Assembly (NCBI GenBank): GCA_033085395.1
Contig: JANQBS010000018.1
Span: 1-64,000 of the forward strand
DNA from: Xanthoparmelia taractica
Taxonomy: Eukaryota > Ascomycota > Lecanoromycetes > Lecanorales > Parmeliaceae
Length of the DNA: 64,000 nt
Reading direction: 5' to 3'
In this document: positions 35,887-46,842 of the stretch, in pieces
Layout of the letters: each line of letters opens with the position of its first letter
Numbering within the stretch: position 1 is the stretch's first letter
Position numbers and translations under genes: made by a program
Notes under the pieces: generated by a model
The model's database searches: none
The model's input: only the letters and a program-made list of their open reading frames with translations
Told to the model about the DNA's origin: nothing

Positions 35887-36375
35887 TCAATCCCAAAACC
35901 CCTTCCCCTCCGGCTCCAACTCCACCTTCGTCTCCAACACCCCTCTCACAACCTTCGCCGCCTCCGTAACCGCTTTCTCGGGAATCCGTATATCAACCCT
36001 CTCTTCATCTTCACCCTCACCCCCACCCTCACCATCCCGCCCTCCCTTTCCCTTCTCCTCTTTCTTTCCCCTCTGCCCCTCCTCTTCTTCTTCTTCTTCG
36101 TCTTCCTCCACACCCCTCGCCTCCCTCACAACCACGCCGACAAGATCCTCCCACTTCCAATACTCCCTACTCGCCAGCAATTGCAGCGTTCTTTGCCTCA
36201 CTTTCTCCTGCCAGCCGTGCGCTTGCGTTTCTTTTTCGAGGGTGGTGCGGAGGGTTTTTATTGTTGGGGGTGTTAGGAGGGCGGTTTGGAGGGAGGCGAG
36301 GAGGGGGGGGTCGAGGGGGGGGGTTGGGTGGTGGGGGATGAGGATGGGGGTGGGGGTTGTGGTGGGAGGGGGCAT
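35887..36375 (-). CDS. SUS1/ENY2-like mRNA export and SAGA subunit, with an acidic insertion
   Basis: 162 aa from the ATG at 36375; the frame stays open upstream to 36549 but the peptide there looks like leader. The pattern fits the small helical SUS1/ENY2 family: LLASLQTALLTPPTIKTL, LEKETQAHGWQEKVRQRTL (family GW helix), then WEDLVGVVVREARG, and at the end DIRIPEKAVTEAAKVVRGVL (family VP...V...IR..L). SUS1 bridges the SAGA deubiquitinase module and the TREX-2 export complex at nuclear pores. Between helices there is a roughly 40-residue insertion of Glu, Lys and Gly, and the N-terminus is Pro/Thr-rich. The assignment rests on pattern, not on a clear motif; an unrelated helical protein is possible. 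Confidence 0.6.
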   Translation of the reverse strand: MPPPTTTPTPILIPHHPTPPLDPPLLASLQTALLTPPTIKTLRTTLEKETQAHGWQEKVRQRTLQLLASREYWKWEDLVGVVVREARGVEEDEEEEEEEGQRGKKEEKGKGGRDGEGGGEGEDEERVDIRIPEKAVTEAAKVVRGVLETKVELEPEGKGFWD

Positions 36376-36872
36376 GGTTGTTGTGGGGAGTGATACACAC
36401 TGACAATTGGCGGCTGCCAGCTCAATGCTTCCAGGGGGGGTTGAGGATGGGATGGGAAGATGGGTGGTGCAGTGGACGTTTGGCGCTAGGCTGGATGCGG
36501 CGTCAACGATAATATCACGTTCTATTTCATCTTTTACATCCACATTCACAAAACATACTCGACTTGTCCGTCAACAAGAACCCAACTCTGTATAACTATC
36601 TTCTGCCCTCACCCAACGTGGATCACAGATCCACTTCGTCACTTGATCGGATCAGCCATCATTGCCGCCTGCCAGCTACCCTCGAGCGTGGTTGTCTCGA
36701 GCCTGGTTGTGAAATTTCATCACTGATATACCGATCAGAAGAATACGGAAGGATATACAATTGAAGGACTGGTAGCTGTATTCGGATCGCTCGAAGGCGA
36801 GGCCGCCTTGGAAATTTTATCTCTCAGCTCCCATGTTGCTTCAAGCGGCAGCGCTGGCAATCCCTTGTCTTT
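36376..36872. other. Intergenic region
   Basis: Promoter/leader of the SUS1-like gene, partly open in its frame up to 36549, and 3' flank of the LIM gene. No other gene seen. Confidence 0.45.
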
Positions 36873-38764
36873 CTAATTCTGTACTTTTGTAGGACTCATT
36901 GGGGTTGTCTGCTCCGTGTGTGCGTTCATGACGGCGGCTTTCCTCCGATGCCTTCGGTCTGCATGACATTCCATGCAAAATATCCCCTGTGAAGCCCTTA
37001 CATATTTGAGATTCTCGATCTTCTTTTTGCAGTGCCGGCACTTGAAGCACGTTGCGCAAAAGGCCTGATCCCCAGTGAGAATGGCCAAGTCTTCTATCTT
37101 ATTGTTGCAGACGCTGCAGCTATAGGTACAATTGTTGCAGATAAGTGAGCCGTCGCCGAGGAGGAGGAGATTTGCATCCGAGTCGAGGATGGTGCCGCAG
37201 GTGTTGCAGCGGAAGCAGTCTATATGCCATCCATTACCCGCTGATAGACTATCAGTATATCCATCCTGTAGGGTAACTATTATCGTAGTAGAGACGTACC
37301 AAGCTCCAAAGTTTTCCCCTCGAGTATCTGAGTACAAGTTGCAATCGTTAGCTCTCCGGTCTAGGGCAGGGGGCGGCTTAGCTGAAAAGTAGTATGGCGG
37401 CCTATGGAACATACCTCTCCACATCCTTTACACGGATATTCTGCCTCGTCTTGCTCTACATATGATTCCCCGTCCTCTACACCTTCATGTGATTGTGGTG
37501 AGGAGCTGGTTTTGGGTTGTGGAGGCGATAGTGGATCTGAAAGATCCGTTGGTGATAGAGTAGATGTCGGATCCAGGATCTCGGCATTTCTTGTGCTCTC
37601 TTCGTCCCCTAAGCGCTGCTCCCATAGGGGACGAATTCTACGACGTTCCAGTGGGTGTAGTCTGGGGAAAGGAGAACGAGTCCAGGAGAGACTTCGCTGC
37701 TGTGTCTGTGTAGATGCCGGCCAATGTCCCCGAGCGATTGCAGCAGACGTGTCTGCTTGGACTGACCCATGACCGACCTTATACAGTTGAGTACTTTGTC
37801 CGTCTAGGTGGTCATCGGTAGAGGTTACCCGGCCTGATTGAGCTGACCACGTCTGTGAGGTCCGTCCAGGATTGAAGACTTCCCCCTCGAAGACCGCCAG
37901 ATTCATCACGGAAATATTTGACACTTCCGCCATACTCAAGTCTGAAAAGAACGACCATCCTAGGGAGTACATACTATTTGTTATTGCGGAAATGACCGAT
38001 GTACGAGCCTCGGTTCGCTGATACACGCGAGACCTTTGCAGTTCATCTAAGAAGTCAAAGTGTTTTAGTCCGCTTTCCATGATTTCTTCAGCGCTAAGAT
38101 CAGGCCGGTATGCGCGGATGGTTGCGAGAGATTCTGTATCGTCCTTCGACGTCCAAGATGCATTGCCCTTCTTCAGATTTAGAACTTCGAGGGCTTGTAC
38201 TCTGGAGGACATTTCACTGTAGCATCGTTCCACGAGCTGGTGCAGTCGGTCCACTGACTTTTTGGCTTCCGTGATTGTGTGCCTTGCAAATCTCAGCAGC
38301 CATGCGTGCAACAATACCGGGCGGTGGGGTACGAACCCGTTCAAAATATTGAGGATCAGTGACAACGATGCTTTGTGGTACTGCAGCCTTTGGATAAGAC
38401 CTACAATTGCAGACTCCTTTCTTGCCCATTTTAAGCAATCTAACACATCCATACCTTCCGTCTTCAACTCGTCGAGCAGTCTTTCAAGCTCCGAGAACGT
38501 AAGCACGCAGCCACTGACAATGGTTACCACCTTTTCCACCTTGAGCAAGGAAGCCCTCGAGCTGTTGGGTGACTCTAGCCCAAGGAGATATGACTGAAGC
38601 TGCGTCAAGATTACGCTTATGTCACTAACTTCAGCGAGTACTACTTTGGCCTGCTGTGGGGCAGCGATAGTCGACTTTGTGAACTTGGTCAGGAGTAAAG
38701 ATATTTGCGCTGCAGCCGTAACGACACCGACAACGCCAGCTGCAATACTAAGTGGGTCCGACAT
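36873..38764 (-). CDS. Fungal STAND-type N-terminal domain fused to LIM zinc finger
   Basis: Three exons, 38764-37415, 37327-37300 (28 nt) and 37240-36873, with introns of 87 and 59 bp, give 581 aa. The N-terminus MSDPLSIAAGVVGVVTAAAQ begins the helical fungal N-domain found at the front of many NLR-like/STAND proteins, extending to about residue 200 (LERLLDELK, LIQRLQYHKASLSLIL). A disordered Ser/Pro linker follows. At the C-terminus the splices build a LIM finger: CKGCGE + ILEGKTLEL + AGNGWHIDCFRCNTCG, followed by CTYSCSVCNNKI, FCATCFKCRHCKKKIENL and IFCMECH. Cys/His spacing is consistent with zinc binding in LIM. The middle exon encodes the linker between the first CxxC and the WHxxCFxC. 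The role is unknown; LIM fingers mediate protein contacts, and the N-domain suggests a signalling or allorecognition context (inference). Confidence 0.8.
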
Positions 38765-38975
38765 GGAGGGTTACTTTTGTCGTTACTCTTGAACTCTTAA
38801 TTCACGTTCAGATACCAAGTCAACGATACAGTAGGGAACAAACGGTATGAACTGCTCTACAAAATACTGGATACGTAAGACTTATCATGGTTGTGTCCCC
38901 TTTTTCTTTTTTCTTCAAGGAAAGGCGCGGGAATGATCAGGCTTAAGCAGGGCGTAGTATGCAGACTATGCAGCG
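38765..38975. other. 5' flank of the LIM gene
   Basis: Short non-coding stretch and promoter of the minus-strand LIM-fusion gene. Confidence 0.4.
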
Positions 38976-39353
38976 GTGATCAACCCCGAAAACTCGCAAC
39001 GGTGTGCTGAAACCCTTCCCGATTGGACTTCTTCCGGTAGCCTTGCATCTCTTCAAAGGCCTAAAATTTGTGGCGCAGAGACGACCACCGCGAGAAGGCT
39101 ACAGCAAGAGCGAAGAGACAATCACGAAAGGGCCTTAGAGGCTATCGTGGATATGCTGAAACATGGCAAGGTCGATCTGATAAATCTCGTCTCGTTTTTA
39201 CAGTCTGCTGCCCTGAGCACGTCTTTGTGTCGCACCCCTCCGTCCCTCACGGCGGTCATTGACAATTTGAAAGATAAAGTGCACAGAGTGCCTAAGCCAT
39301 CAGCGTATGCGCATTCGACACAGCCTGCTCACACTTACCGCCCGTGTGCATGA
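38976..39353 (+). CDS. Hypothetical small protein (125 aa), doubtful
   Basis: Single open frame starting MINPENSQRCAETLPDW. A helical segment RRLQQERRDNHERALEAIVD followed by MLKHGKVDLINLVSFLQ resembles the helix seen after bipartite DNA-binding regions in some fungal regulators, but there is no zinc cluster or bZIP here. No intron, signal peptide or membrane segment is visible. It could be a gene relic or a small real gene. Confidence 0.25.
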   Translation: MINPENSQRCAETLPDWTSSGSLASLQRPKICGAETTTARRLQQERRDNHERALEAIVDMLKHGKVDLINLVSFLQSAALSTSLCRTPPSLTAVIDNLKDKVHRVPKPSAYAHSTQPAHTYRPCA

Positions 39354-40809
39354 ACGAGTAATCTTCATGGACCCACGACCCGCTGGACGCACTCTCCGCC
39401 GCCTGCTGGCAGTCGAACGGCACTGGCAGCCAAAAATCACACTGCACAGCCACTAAAAACCGTTACTTCTATCGATGAGCCTTCGTCATCAAGCGGAGAA
39501 TTGCGGCAGCGCTGGGTTGACATACTGACCCTTTGACTTCAGTCGCCTCCTAGGGCAGACTGTTTCCTTTCGTATCGCCTGTTTTGTCGTTCGACCCTTA
39601 AGACTGCTTGCTGCCAAGGACCATCACGATACCACACCGGCAATACGACAATACTCCCCCAAGAACCCAACCTACCCTTTCGATCCGATAACCCCCTCCC
39701 TAATCCTTTCCCACTTCCATTCACTCTCTCACCGCAGTCCCCACTCCTAGCATAAGAACATGCGGAACATCCAACATCAACAGCCACCCGTGCAAGGAAA
39801 CCCCGACCGCCATACTTCCCAAAGCATGTCTCCTTCCTTCCTTCCACTCTCCATCACCTTTCATAGCGATCAGCTAACGGGGCACACGGACAATACTAAC
39901 CCGCCTTCTCGCTTCTAAAAGCCGTACTGCAACATCAAGTTGGCCCCCTACCACAACCCTAATATCCTATTCAGGACAGGCACGTAAGTACCTTATCTAT
40001 CATGTATGTACTAAGTACATATTCCCCATACTTCGTACAGAAAAAACAATCTACCTTAACATAACAAGCGCGCAGGGTCCAATCAATATAAGTATGGTCT
40101 CGCGTAGCTCATTTAAACTATGCATCTTTGACCAGTGTACCCATATCTTGCATTCAATGATTCGATTCGGGTGCAAAGGATCTGCTATACCCCTAACTTC
40201 TGCGATTATGTTTCGTATCCTATTAATCGATATGTGTCAGGAGAGGAGACGAAGGAGAGGAGACGAAGGAGAGGAAGGGGAGGGAAGGAAGGGAAGGGAG
40301 GGGAAGGGAAGATCATGTTGGGTGAGATTCGAAGGGGAATTGTGGTGATTATGGTCTCGGGTTCGGCATTGATATATAGGTGGCTGTGGTGTTATGATGT
40401 TGGTAGCATGGCTTCGTGGAGCGCAGTATATAGGGATTGTAGGAGGGAAGTTTCTTGTGAGTCTTGTTCTAGTGACATGTTTGGATTTCAGGTATCTACT
40501 CTACGACGTGCGTAGGTAGCCCTTGTACAGTAGCAGGTCAGGAGTTTTCAGCCGGTAGTTAGCGATTCCAGAACAAAACCTGGATATGTTTTTCAAAAGT
40601 CTACCTTGTTCTCTAGCTTACAGAACTCCTCAACAGTCGAGAATTCAAAAGGATAATTGTACAAAAAATCCAATTCAAAGGAAAAAGTTGTATTCACTAA
40701 AGTCTTATTTACTTTACCGCGTATGAGTTTTGCCCCTGAAAAAAAGGGGTATCGGCTAAATACTTTTTGTTTTGCTTTTTGCCTTCCAAAACACGAACCC
40801 TACCGCCTC
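39354..40809. other. Intergenic region
   Basis: No supported gene. Contains a dense cluster of GTAC/AAGTACCTTA-type motifs at 39985-40040 and a purine-rich AGGAG/GGAAG tract at 40228-40312. Confidence 0.45.
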
Positions 40810-43021
40810 CTAGTACGCATCCCCCAACGAACTCCCGCGCACGTCTCTCCTCCTCTTTCTCTGCGTAATATGCACCAACTGCTTCATCTTGTGCTTGAGT
40901 TCCTGACTCGCCAACCCCGCACCACCACCACCATCATGGGGCGCAATAGCGTTCGGATCCACAAGCGTCAAGCTGTCATCTAGCGCCGCAAGCACCCTCC
41001 CACTACCCACCTCACCACCACCACCAGTCGTCGTCTCAGCCCCCTTCGACGTCGCCACGCCATTCTGCGCCGACGAACCGCTCACGGTCCCGTTGCCCTC
41101 GCGATAGGTACTCTGCGCCGGCCCCGAAGTCACGAAGCTGTCATCGACGTGCGTTTGGCCTGTAGCGATGTCGTAGCCGGTGATGGCGCGTTCGAAGATG
41201 GAGAGGGCGGTGAGGGGCTGGTAGTAGGGGACTTCGTGGCCGGAGTTGTAGATGCGGGCGAAGGCGAAGGAACCGGTTTGTTTTGCTTGGCCGTGGACGG
41301 TGGAGTCGGAGGTGCTGATGTTGACGTAGCCCGGGGGGGAGGAGTTGGTGAGGAGGGAGTTGTAGACGGCTTCGCCGCCGAGCCAGTTGCCTGTGTTAGG
41401 TTGTTCGGTCAGTATGTTTGTTGCGGCTGGGATGAGTGAGGGAAGGGTGCGTACTGTTGTAGTCGGCATCTCCGTATAGCATTGTGACCTGTTCTGAGAT
41501 GAGCTGCAGATATTGATACGGCATGGAGGGATACTTACCGCGACGCCTTGTCCGATAAGGTATTGAACGTCCGTCGTAATGCCATCTAATCTACCATCAT
41601 CGCCCGTCGTGTTGAATGCGATTGACACGGCCAATGACTGCTCTGTATAATTTACAAAGGCACCTATTGCCGCCTGTACCGTTGGGCTGTTCAAATAGCT
41701 AATATAGGTCTCTGGAGGATACCTGCAACAACGAGTTAAGCGTTGTCTTCATCATGCTGAACTAGCGCGACTCACGGATCGGGTTGGAGTTGTCTGAGAT
41801 CATCCTCATCTCGGTGAGTAAATGCATCGTAGAAGTTTTCAACGTATGCAAAACAGAACCTGTCAGCTGCCGCGCAGACTGCATTCGTCCCAGAGGCGGC
41901 ACAATGTTTCAACCGGTCAACGCAATTGCCAGACCCGTAGACCAAGTCGTACAGCTCCGAAGCGAGGGAACTATTGTATGGGGAATAGTCATATGTGTTC
42001 CCTGGAGAGACCTGCTTATCTTAGAACTTGGCAACATGGCACTCCGCTGAGAAAGAGACAGTTACCGTAAAATTGTAGTAAGCGGGGTACTGGATTATCA
42101 TTAGTTAGTGCCAATATTAGCTCCCTGCTTGGGTCAAGGCACCATACCTGAATCACGGGATTCATCCATCCATTTACGATAGTCAGCGTCTCAAGACTGA
42201 TATTCGTCGTTCCTGTTCCTTGTCTTGCGTTCTGAGCCTCAATATAATCGGCAAAGACAGGCCCATAGTGGCCCCCGTAGCTCTCTCCCCAAGCGCATGT
42301 CAGCATCTTACGGCAACCAAAGCTAGCGATACTGACCAGTTGCAAAGTGGAATCCCGTCCGTGCGTACTGTGGGAACGCTCCTCTAAATCCTTGCAGAGC
42401 CGCATAGAACGAAGAGGCTGCCGCCATGGTCGAGACAGGAACCCCAGACACGTCATCCGGATTTGAAAACGTCCCGCATGTACCATCAGTGATTGCGTCC
42501 GAAGGACAAACACCATCCTGCACAACAATAACCGAGCCGTTCTCCGGACTGATATATCCGGATGTTGTTTTCGTATAAGAGAACCCAGTCTGAACGGGCT
42601 GATCGATGAACAGTACATTGCTGACATTTGTCCAGGAGTAAGGGTTATCAACCAGATTCCCACCGGCATCGATGGAACAGGGCCCCATTTCCTGGAATAA
42701 CCCTATCATTGAGCTGGCTCCAGGACCGCCGTTGATCCATGTGGTCAAGGGTGCCGTCTTTGGATCGGCATTCCTCGCCTCAAAGAACCAGAAGAATATG
42801 TGCTGGTCTGCTGACACGTCGACATATCCGCTTATGCTTTTAATGTCGCTTCTCTGCTCACAGATGCCCGGCGGAACTTCTTTGTAGCGGACTGAATAGG
42901 TTCCTGAATTTTCAGTCGTTAGGCCCGTAGGAGGCGAGAGAAATTGCGAAAGTGCAGGCTGAACTGCTAATAAACAGAGAGAAACGGCAGATGTGAAAAA
43001 CATCGCTAAGCAAAAAGTCAT
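40810..43021 (-). CDS. Secreted serine carboxypeptidase (S10 family)
   Basis: Secreted exopeptidase that removes C-terminal residues at acid pH. Seven exons: 43021-42337, 42284-42148, 42089-42066 (24 nt), 42011-41776, 41722-41539, 41488-41455 (34 nt), 41390-40810; 626 aa with all phases closed. A signal peptide is at the start (MTFCLAMFFTSAVSLCLLAV). Catalytic triad: Ser in TESYGGHYGP, Asp in MLYGDADYNSNW, His in NSGHEVPYYQP. The oxyanion segment WINGGPGASSMIGLFQEMGP and the LFIDQPVQTGFSY strand are present. Past the His, a Ser/Thr/Gly-rich region leads to a basic C-terminus (HITQRKRRRD). It lacks a convincing GPI signal. The first intron ends GAG (42285-42287), an unusual acceptor, but only this joins ATG-side FHFAT to ESYGGHYGP in frame. 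Secreted S10 proteases of this type are common in ascomycetes. Confidence 0.9.
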
Positions 43022-43927
43022 AGATTCGTAAACGGATGTAGTATGAGAACAAGCAGCAATTCAGCAATGTTATACGTTCAGCGAACAGAACCATGGAATC
43101 ACTGGTTGGGTGCAAAAGGGAGGACGCACGCATGTGCGTTGCGTACGACAGTCGCCTGTACCAAGTACAAATGTTAACATTAGTGGTTGTTAAGTCGACG
43201 AATTAGAAAGGTCATGTGCCAAGGCCACTCTCTCATGTATAGGACTAGCCTTAATGCGACAACCGACAAGCATGATTCCAGCTCGTGGAGTAAACGCACG
43301 ACACGGATTGTAATACTCCCCGTGCTGAAAGGCTGTTCCTGGTCATCGATACTTTTTCTCCGACAGAGCGCGAAATGACGCTCATCATGACACGCGCTTG
43401 CTTTTGTATAGCCGCGAAATTGCGGCTTGTCACCTAGACTGGTCAAAGCGTCTAGAGCGCATCTTGGATGGACCTCGGAACCAGACTCCTCAAATCTGGT
43501 ATTGAACCGGCCCCGGTTTCAGAGTCAGTTTCAGCCGACATGATGGTTCTCCATGAGATTGGCACGAACCATTACTATGGTGAATATTATTGTACGACCG
43601 GCTCTTGTGTCGGAATTCTCTCCGCCGTGGCCTTTTCCCCGATTACGGTTCTGCCGGTCGTTTCCTCTGATATATCAGGGATTCTTTCTTTTTTCCAACG
43701 CTACGGTTGTAGTGGCTGATCTGTCGTCGCTACTGGCCATTCCCCACTTGAACTTGATATCCGAAGGCTTCTGGATCTAAACATCGAATGCTGGCTTCAT
43801 TTCAGTTATCCTTCGCTGGTAGGACTTAGGGCTACCTATAGAGCCTCAACAGGCTATTCATCAATTAAGCATCATTTTCTCCTGATATGAAATGTGGTGT
43901 AGCGCATTTCCTCAACTGAAGCAGTCC
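43022..43927. other. Intergenic/degenerate sequence
   Basis: Promoter side of the carboxypeptidase and the edge of the decayed block. The short open frames have no recognisable features. Confidence 0.45.
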
Positions 43928-44861
43928 TTACGGGTCCATGTATCTCTTCGGGTCTCGCACGTAGTTCGTAGAGGCTTCGCGTTCAAAATCTGTGAGTGTT
44001 CCGAGAGCCACATGAATGGCTAGACCCACAGAGACAGTCGGTTGGTGAACTCGATAATCTGGACTTGGAGGCCGCCATTGAGCCTTCATTACTGGATCTG
44101 GGTACCTTGGCTCGCTAACCTTGATTTCTTGGGTCACTCAAATCCCGCGCCGGACCTCGTATCATGCGTTGATTTGATGAATGTTTTCGACGACCATGCT
44201 TTCGGTAGTTGCAGGTTCGCTATTATCCAGCCTAGGATCGCCTGTCAACGTCTCTGACCCTCAGTTGACAACCCCATTTGTTGAAGGTGACAGCAAAATA
44301 TGCGTTAATGGCGTCGTGTCTTCCATATTCGTGTTCGATGCTTTTGCAATTCGCGGCAGCAACAAGCTCCTTCCAATTGTCCTACACTCAGTCTCGGGAG
44401 TTCCTCAGGGCGGTGGCTCTTTGTCGGAAGGTATCAGCATCCTCGGTCATAGTCCGACGTTAATTTTTGATCTGACGCAATTTGAGAACGTCCACCGGAT
44501 TTGCTGTATGGTGTAGGGTGCATGGTATAGAATCCAAGGACCCATATGCCACCACAATAGTTTGAAGTAATCACATAAGCGTTGCTATCGTTCGAAGTCT
44601 CTCCACCAATAGATGACCGAAGCTTGTACACCCCTAGGCACCCGAAGCACGGTCACGATGCGGAAGTGAAGATACAAGAAATGCATTGATGTTTGCTTCG
44701 CCTCCCCAAAAGAAGTTTCTTATTGCTGCCGCAAATCTATCCAAGAGGTATCTGAGCGGAAGGTTCATGTGGCCTTGTACGAGGAAGTAGCTCGAGCCGA
44801 CCATAACCCTAACAGCCCTAGAGCATGGAGGGTCCTGCGCTTTCGCGACTCCAAATTTCAT
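43928..44861 (-). pseudogene. Decayed gene of unknown family
   Basis: Read on the minus strand, protein-like open pieces are interrupted by stops: a first piece with VRVMVGSSYFLVQGHMNLPL and FFWGGEANINAFLVSS, then, one frame over, YKLRSSIGGETSNDSNAYVI and GGIWVLGFYTMHPTPYS, and later DADTFRQRATALRNSRD-stop-V-stop-DNWKELVAAANC. The two stops in the last piece sit where TGG (Trp) and CAG (Gln) would fit and are single G-to-A or C-to-T changes, as RIP makes. I do not recognise the family. Confidence 0.45.
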
Positions 44862-45149
44862 TCTACTTTTCTACTGTTGTAGTTCCGTAGCTTCTAGTAG
44901 CCATACTCAAATTCCAAGAGAAATTTGGGATTTCAATCATGAAGAGTCAAATTTTCAAGAGGAATCAAGTTTGTCAGATGTCAAAGGTATGCAATCCAAC
45001 TATAAGCGCAGCAACCAGTCTGGTGCAGTCCTGGTCTTTAGAAGCGCGCGTCCGCCGCGACCACGATACTTAGTAGCTTCATCCGGGGTAGACATATCCT
45101 ACGAAGAAAGCACGTTCCGCATAGGCAGAGACTTCATCCGGATCCGCAT

Positions 45150-45990
45150 ATGCAAAGTTTCTACTCCAGATGTCTTGACGCACGCCTACCAACTCATCTG
45201 TTTCTGGAGCTAGGTCGTTCCAACGTTGTCCTCCATCGAGAGGTCAAGCCGCAGAACTGCTTGGTGAATATTCGGTAGGCACGAGAAAGTCCTTTATGTG
45301 ACCGATTTGTGTCTCGGGTAGAACGCTATATTAACCGATAAAAAGTCAAAAGCGCTCGTCCTTTTCGTGCAGAGTTGATTGGCACAGCAAGTTTTGCCCA
45401 CTTCAACGGTCATTCAGGTGTCAGTAAATGCAGCATCCTGGAATTCTAACATGATAATAAAACCGCTAACCATTCAAAGTGCAACACGGTGGCGACCATT
45501 TGAGGTATCTTGAGTATATGCTTCTTTACTTCCAATCGTGTTCTCTCCCATGGCAAGGCCTCAAAGCTACGAGTCATTAGCAAAAGGAGGTGCCTATCAT
45601 GGGGAAGAAGAAGAAGATCGACGTAAAAGACCTGTGCGAGTCTCTGCCTCGTAAATTTGCCACTTTATTCAATACATCCGTTGCCTCGAATTCGACGAGA
45701 AATCCAAGTACTCCTACCTGCGCTAGATTTTCTGAGATCTCTTCGTGCGCGAAAGGTTTCGATTTTGACAGTGCATATGACTAGACTGTCCTCAAATATA
45801 TGCAGGGTACAAAATCGGGGACGGTCATGGATGACATCGACACAAGGATGGAGCTTGTCGCCCTTGCTGATACGACAGGAACTGACAGAAACATTCTCAA
45901 CTGAAAGTCATTTCTTGGAGAGGACAAAAACTACAGTTCCCATCCACAGTGATGGAAGATTATGTCCAGGACTGAAGTGTGGTCATTGAA
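45150..45990 (+). pseudogene. Casein kinase 1 pseudogene
   Basis: Pieces in three frames on the plus strand follow the order of a CK1 kinase domain: KVSTPDVLTHAYQLI (family F-S-x-x-x-VL-x-x-A-x-Q), VLHREVKPQNCLVNI (catalytic loop HRDxKxxN), KVLYVTDLCLG (Mg-binding DFG-equivalent, with the Gly/Phe lost), ELIGTASFAHFNGHSGV (family TGTARYASxNTHLG), GDHLRYLEYMLLYF (family RDDLESLGYVLLYF), SLPWQGLKA, MGKKKKIDVKDLCESLP and FVRE-type ending near 45770. At least four stops and several frame changes separate the pieces. The catalytic lysine lobe is not recognisable upstream. It is a dead copy; the region is GC-normal, so decay is by indels as much as by RIP. Confidence 0.85.
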
Positions 45991-46842
45991 CTATTCGTAT
46001 TGGTCTTTACTATTCGAGGTACGTGGACAATACTTGCCCAGGCGCAGAAGAGATCTGACCATTTTTCACGTCATGGTTCTTAGTTGAGCAGCACAGTTAT
46101 GGAGGGAAAGCCTTGTGGCAAGGAGGATCAAGACGGGTACGAGAATGGTACCATTGAGATGGCATTCCACGCAGAGACTTGCCATTCAGAGAAGTAGTCA
46201 ACAAACTGAGCTTTACGTACCCAAACTGAGTATCCAGCCAAACGCTTCCCTATGTACAACAAGCGGTTCGCTCTATCAGGCAGCTGTCCTTGTGCAAACA
46301 TGTCTTGGAGTACCAAATTCTATTCTCTTCAGGCACCCACCCACAAACAGTCCAATCGGCGAAAGCCAGCGCACGCATGCCTGCCCTTCTTATCCATCAG
46401 GGCGATCTTAATCGAGATGTGGATGATGGCATAACTGTGGCTCACAGAAGAGACCGCCGATACGTACGACAGCACACTATGTTTATTCATCCCGTTGCCG
46501 CAATCCGCTGACATGTCCATCTCTACTTCTTATAAAAGCAGTATCCCTTCCTGGCGGTTGTTTGAATAGTAATAGCGTACCGCTTTTCATAGGGGTCAAA
46601 CTACAGGATGCCCATCTGTGGAATTTGGCTTGACGCATCGATCCAATCAAGCAATTCCTTCGTTGATCCAATCCCTCCATGTCTCATTACACGATCCGCC
46701 ATCCGGGAAAAGCGCTTGTATAGTTCTTCTCCTGCGAGATTCAGTGGCTCCAGGATCGTGTTGACACGCTTTGCATTCTCCTTGGAGAAAATTCTAAACT
46801 CCTCCGCCTGTTCTTGCTTTGGGGAAGTACCTGCCTTGCTTA
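45991..46842. other. Degenerate sequence with one minus-strand open piece
   Basis: Between the CK1 relic and the element. On the minus strand a protein-like piece is open from about 46830 to 46612 (containing IFSKENAKRVNTILEPLNL and KELLDWIDASSQIPQMGIL, then a stop) and continues in the same frame past the stop (FDPYEKRYAITIQTT). No family recognised; probably a gene relic truncated by the adjacent insertion. Confidence 0.4.

Noticed and set aside
35824..36276. Plus-strand frame of 150 codons
   Set aside because: Antisense to the SUS1-like gene and low-complexity.
39985..40020. Possible hairpin or small RNA from the GTAC palindromes
   Set aside because: Palindromes are short and shared with many intergenic positions; a regulatory motif is simpler.
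44181..44516. Plus-strand frame of 111 codons
   Set aside because: Antisense to a decayed minus-strand gene; no intron, motif or signal peptide of its own.
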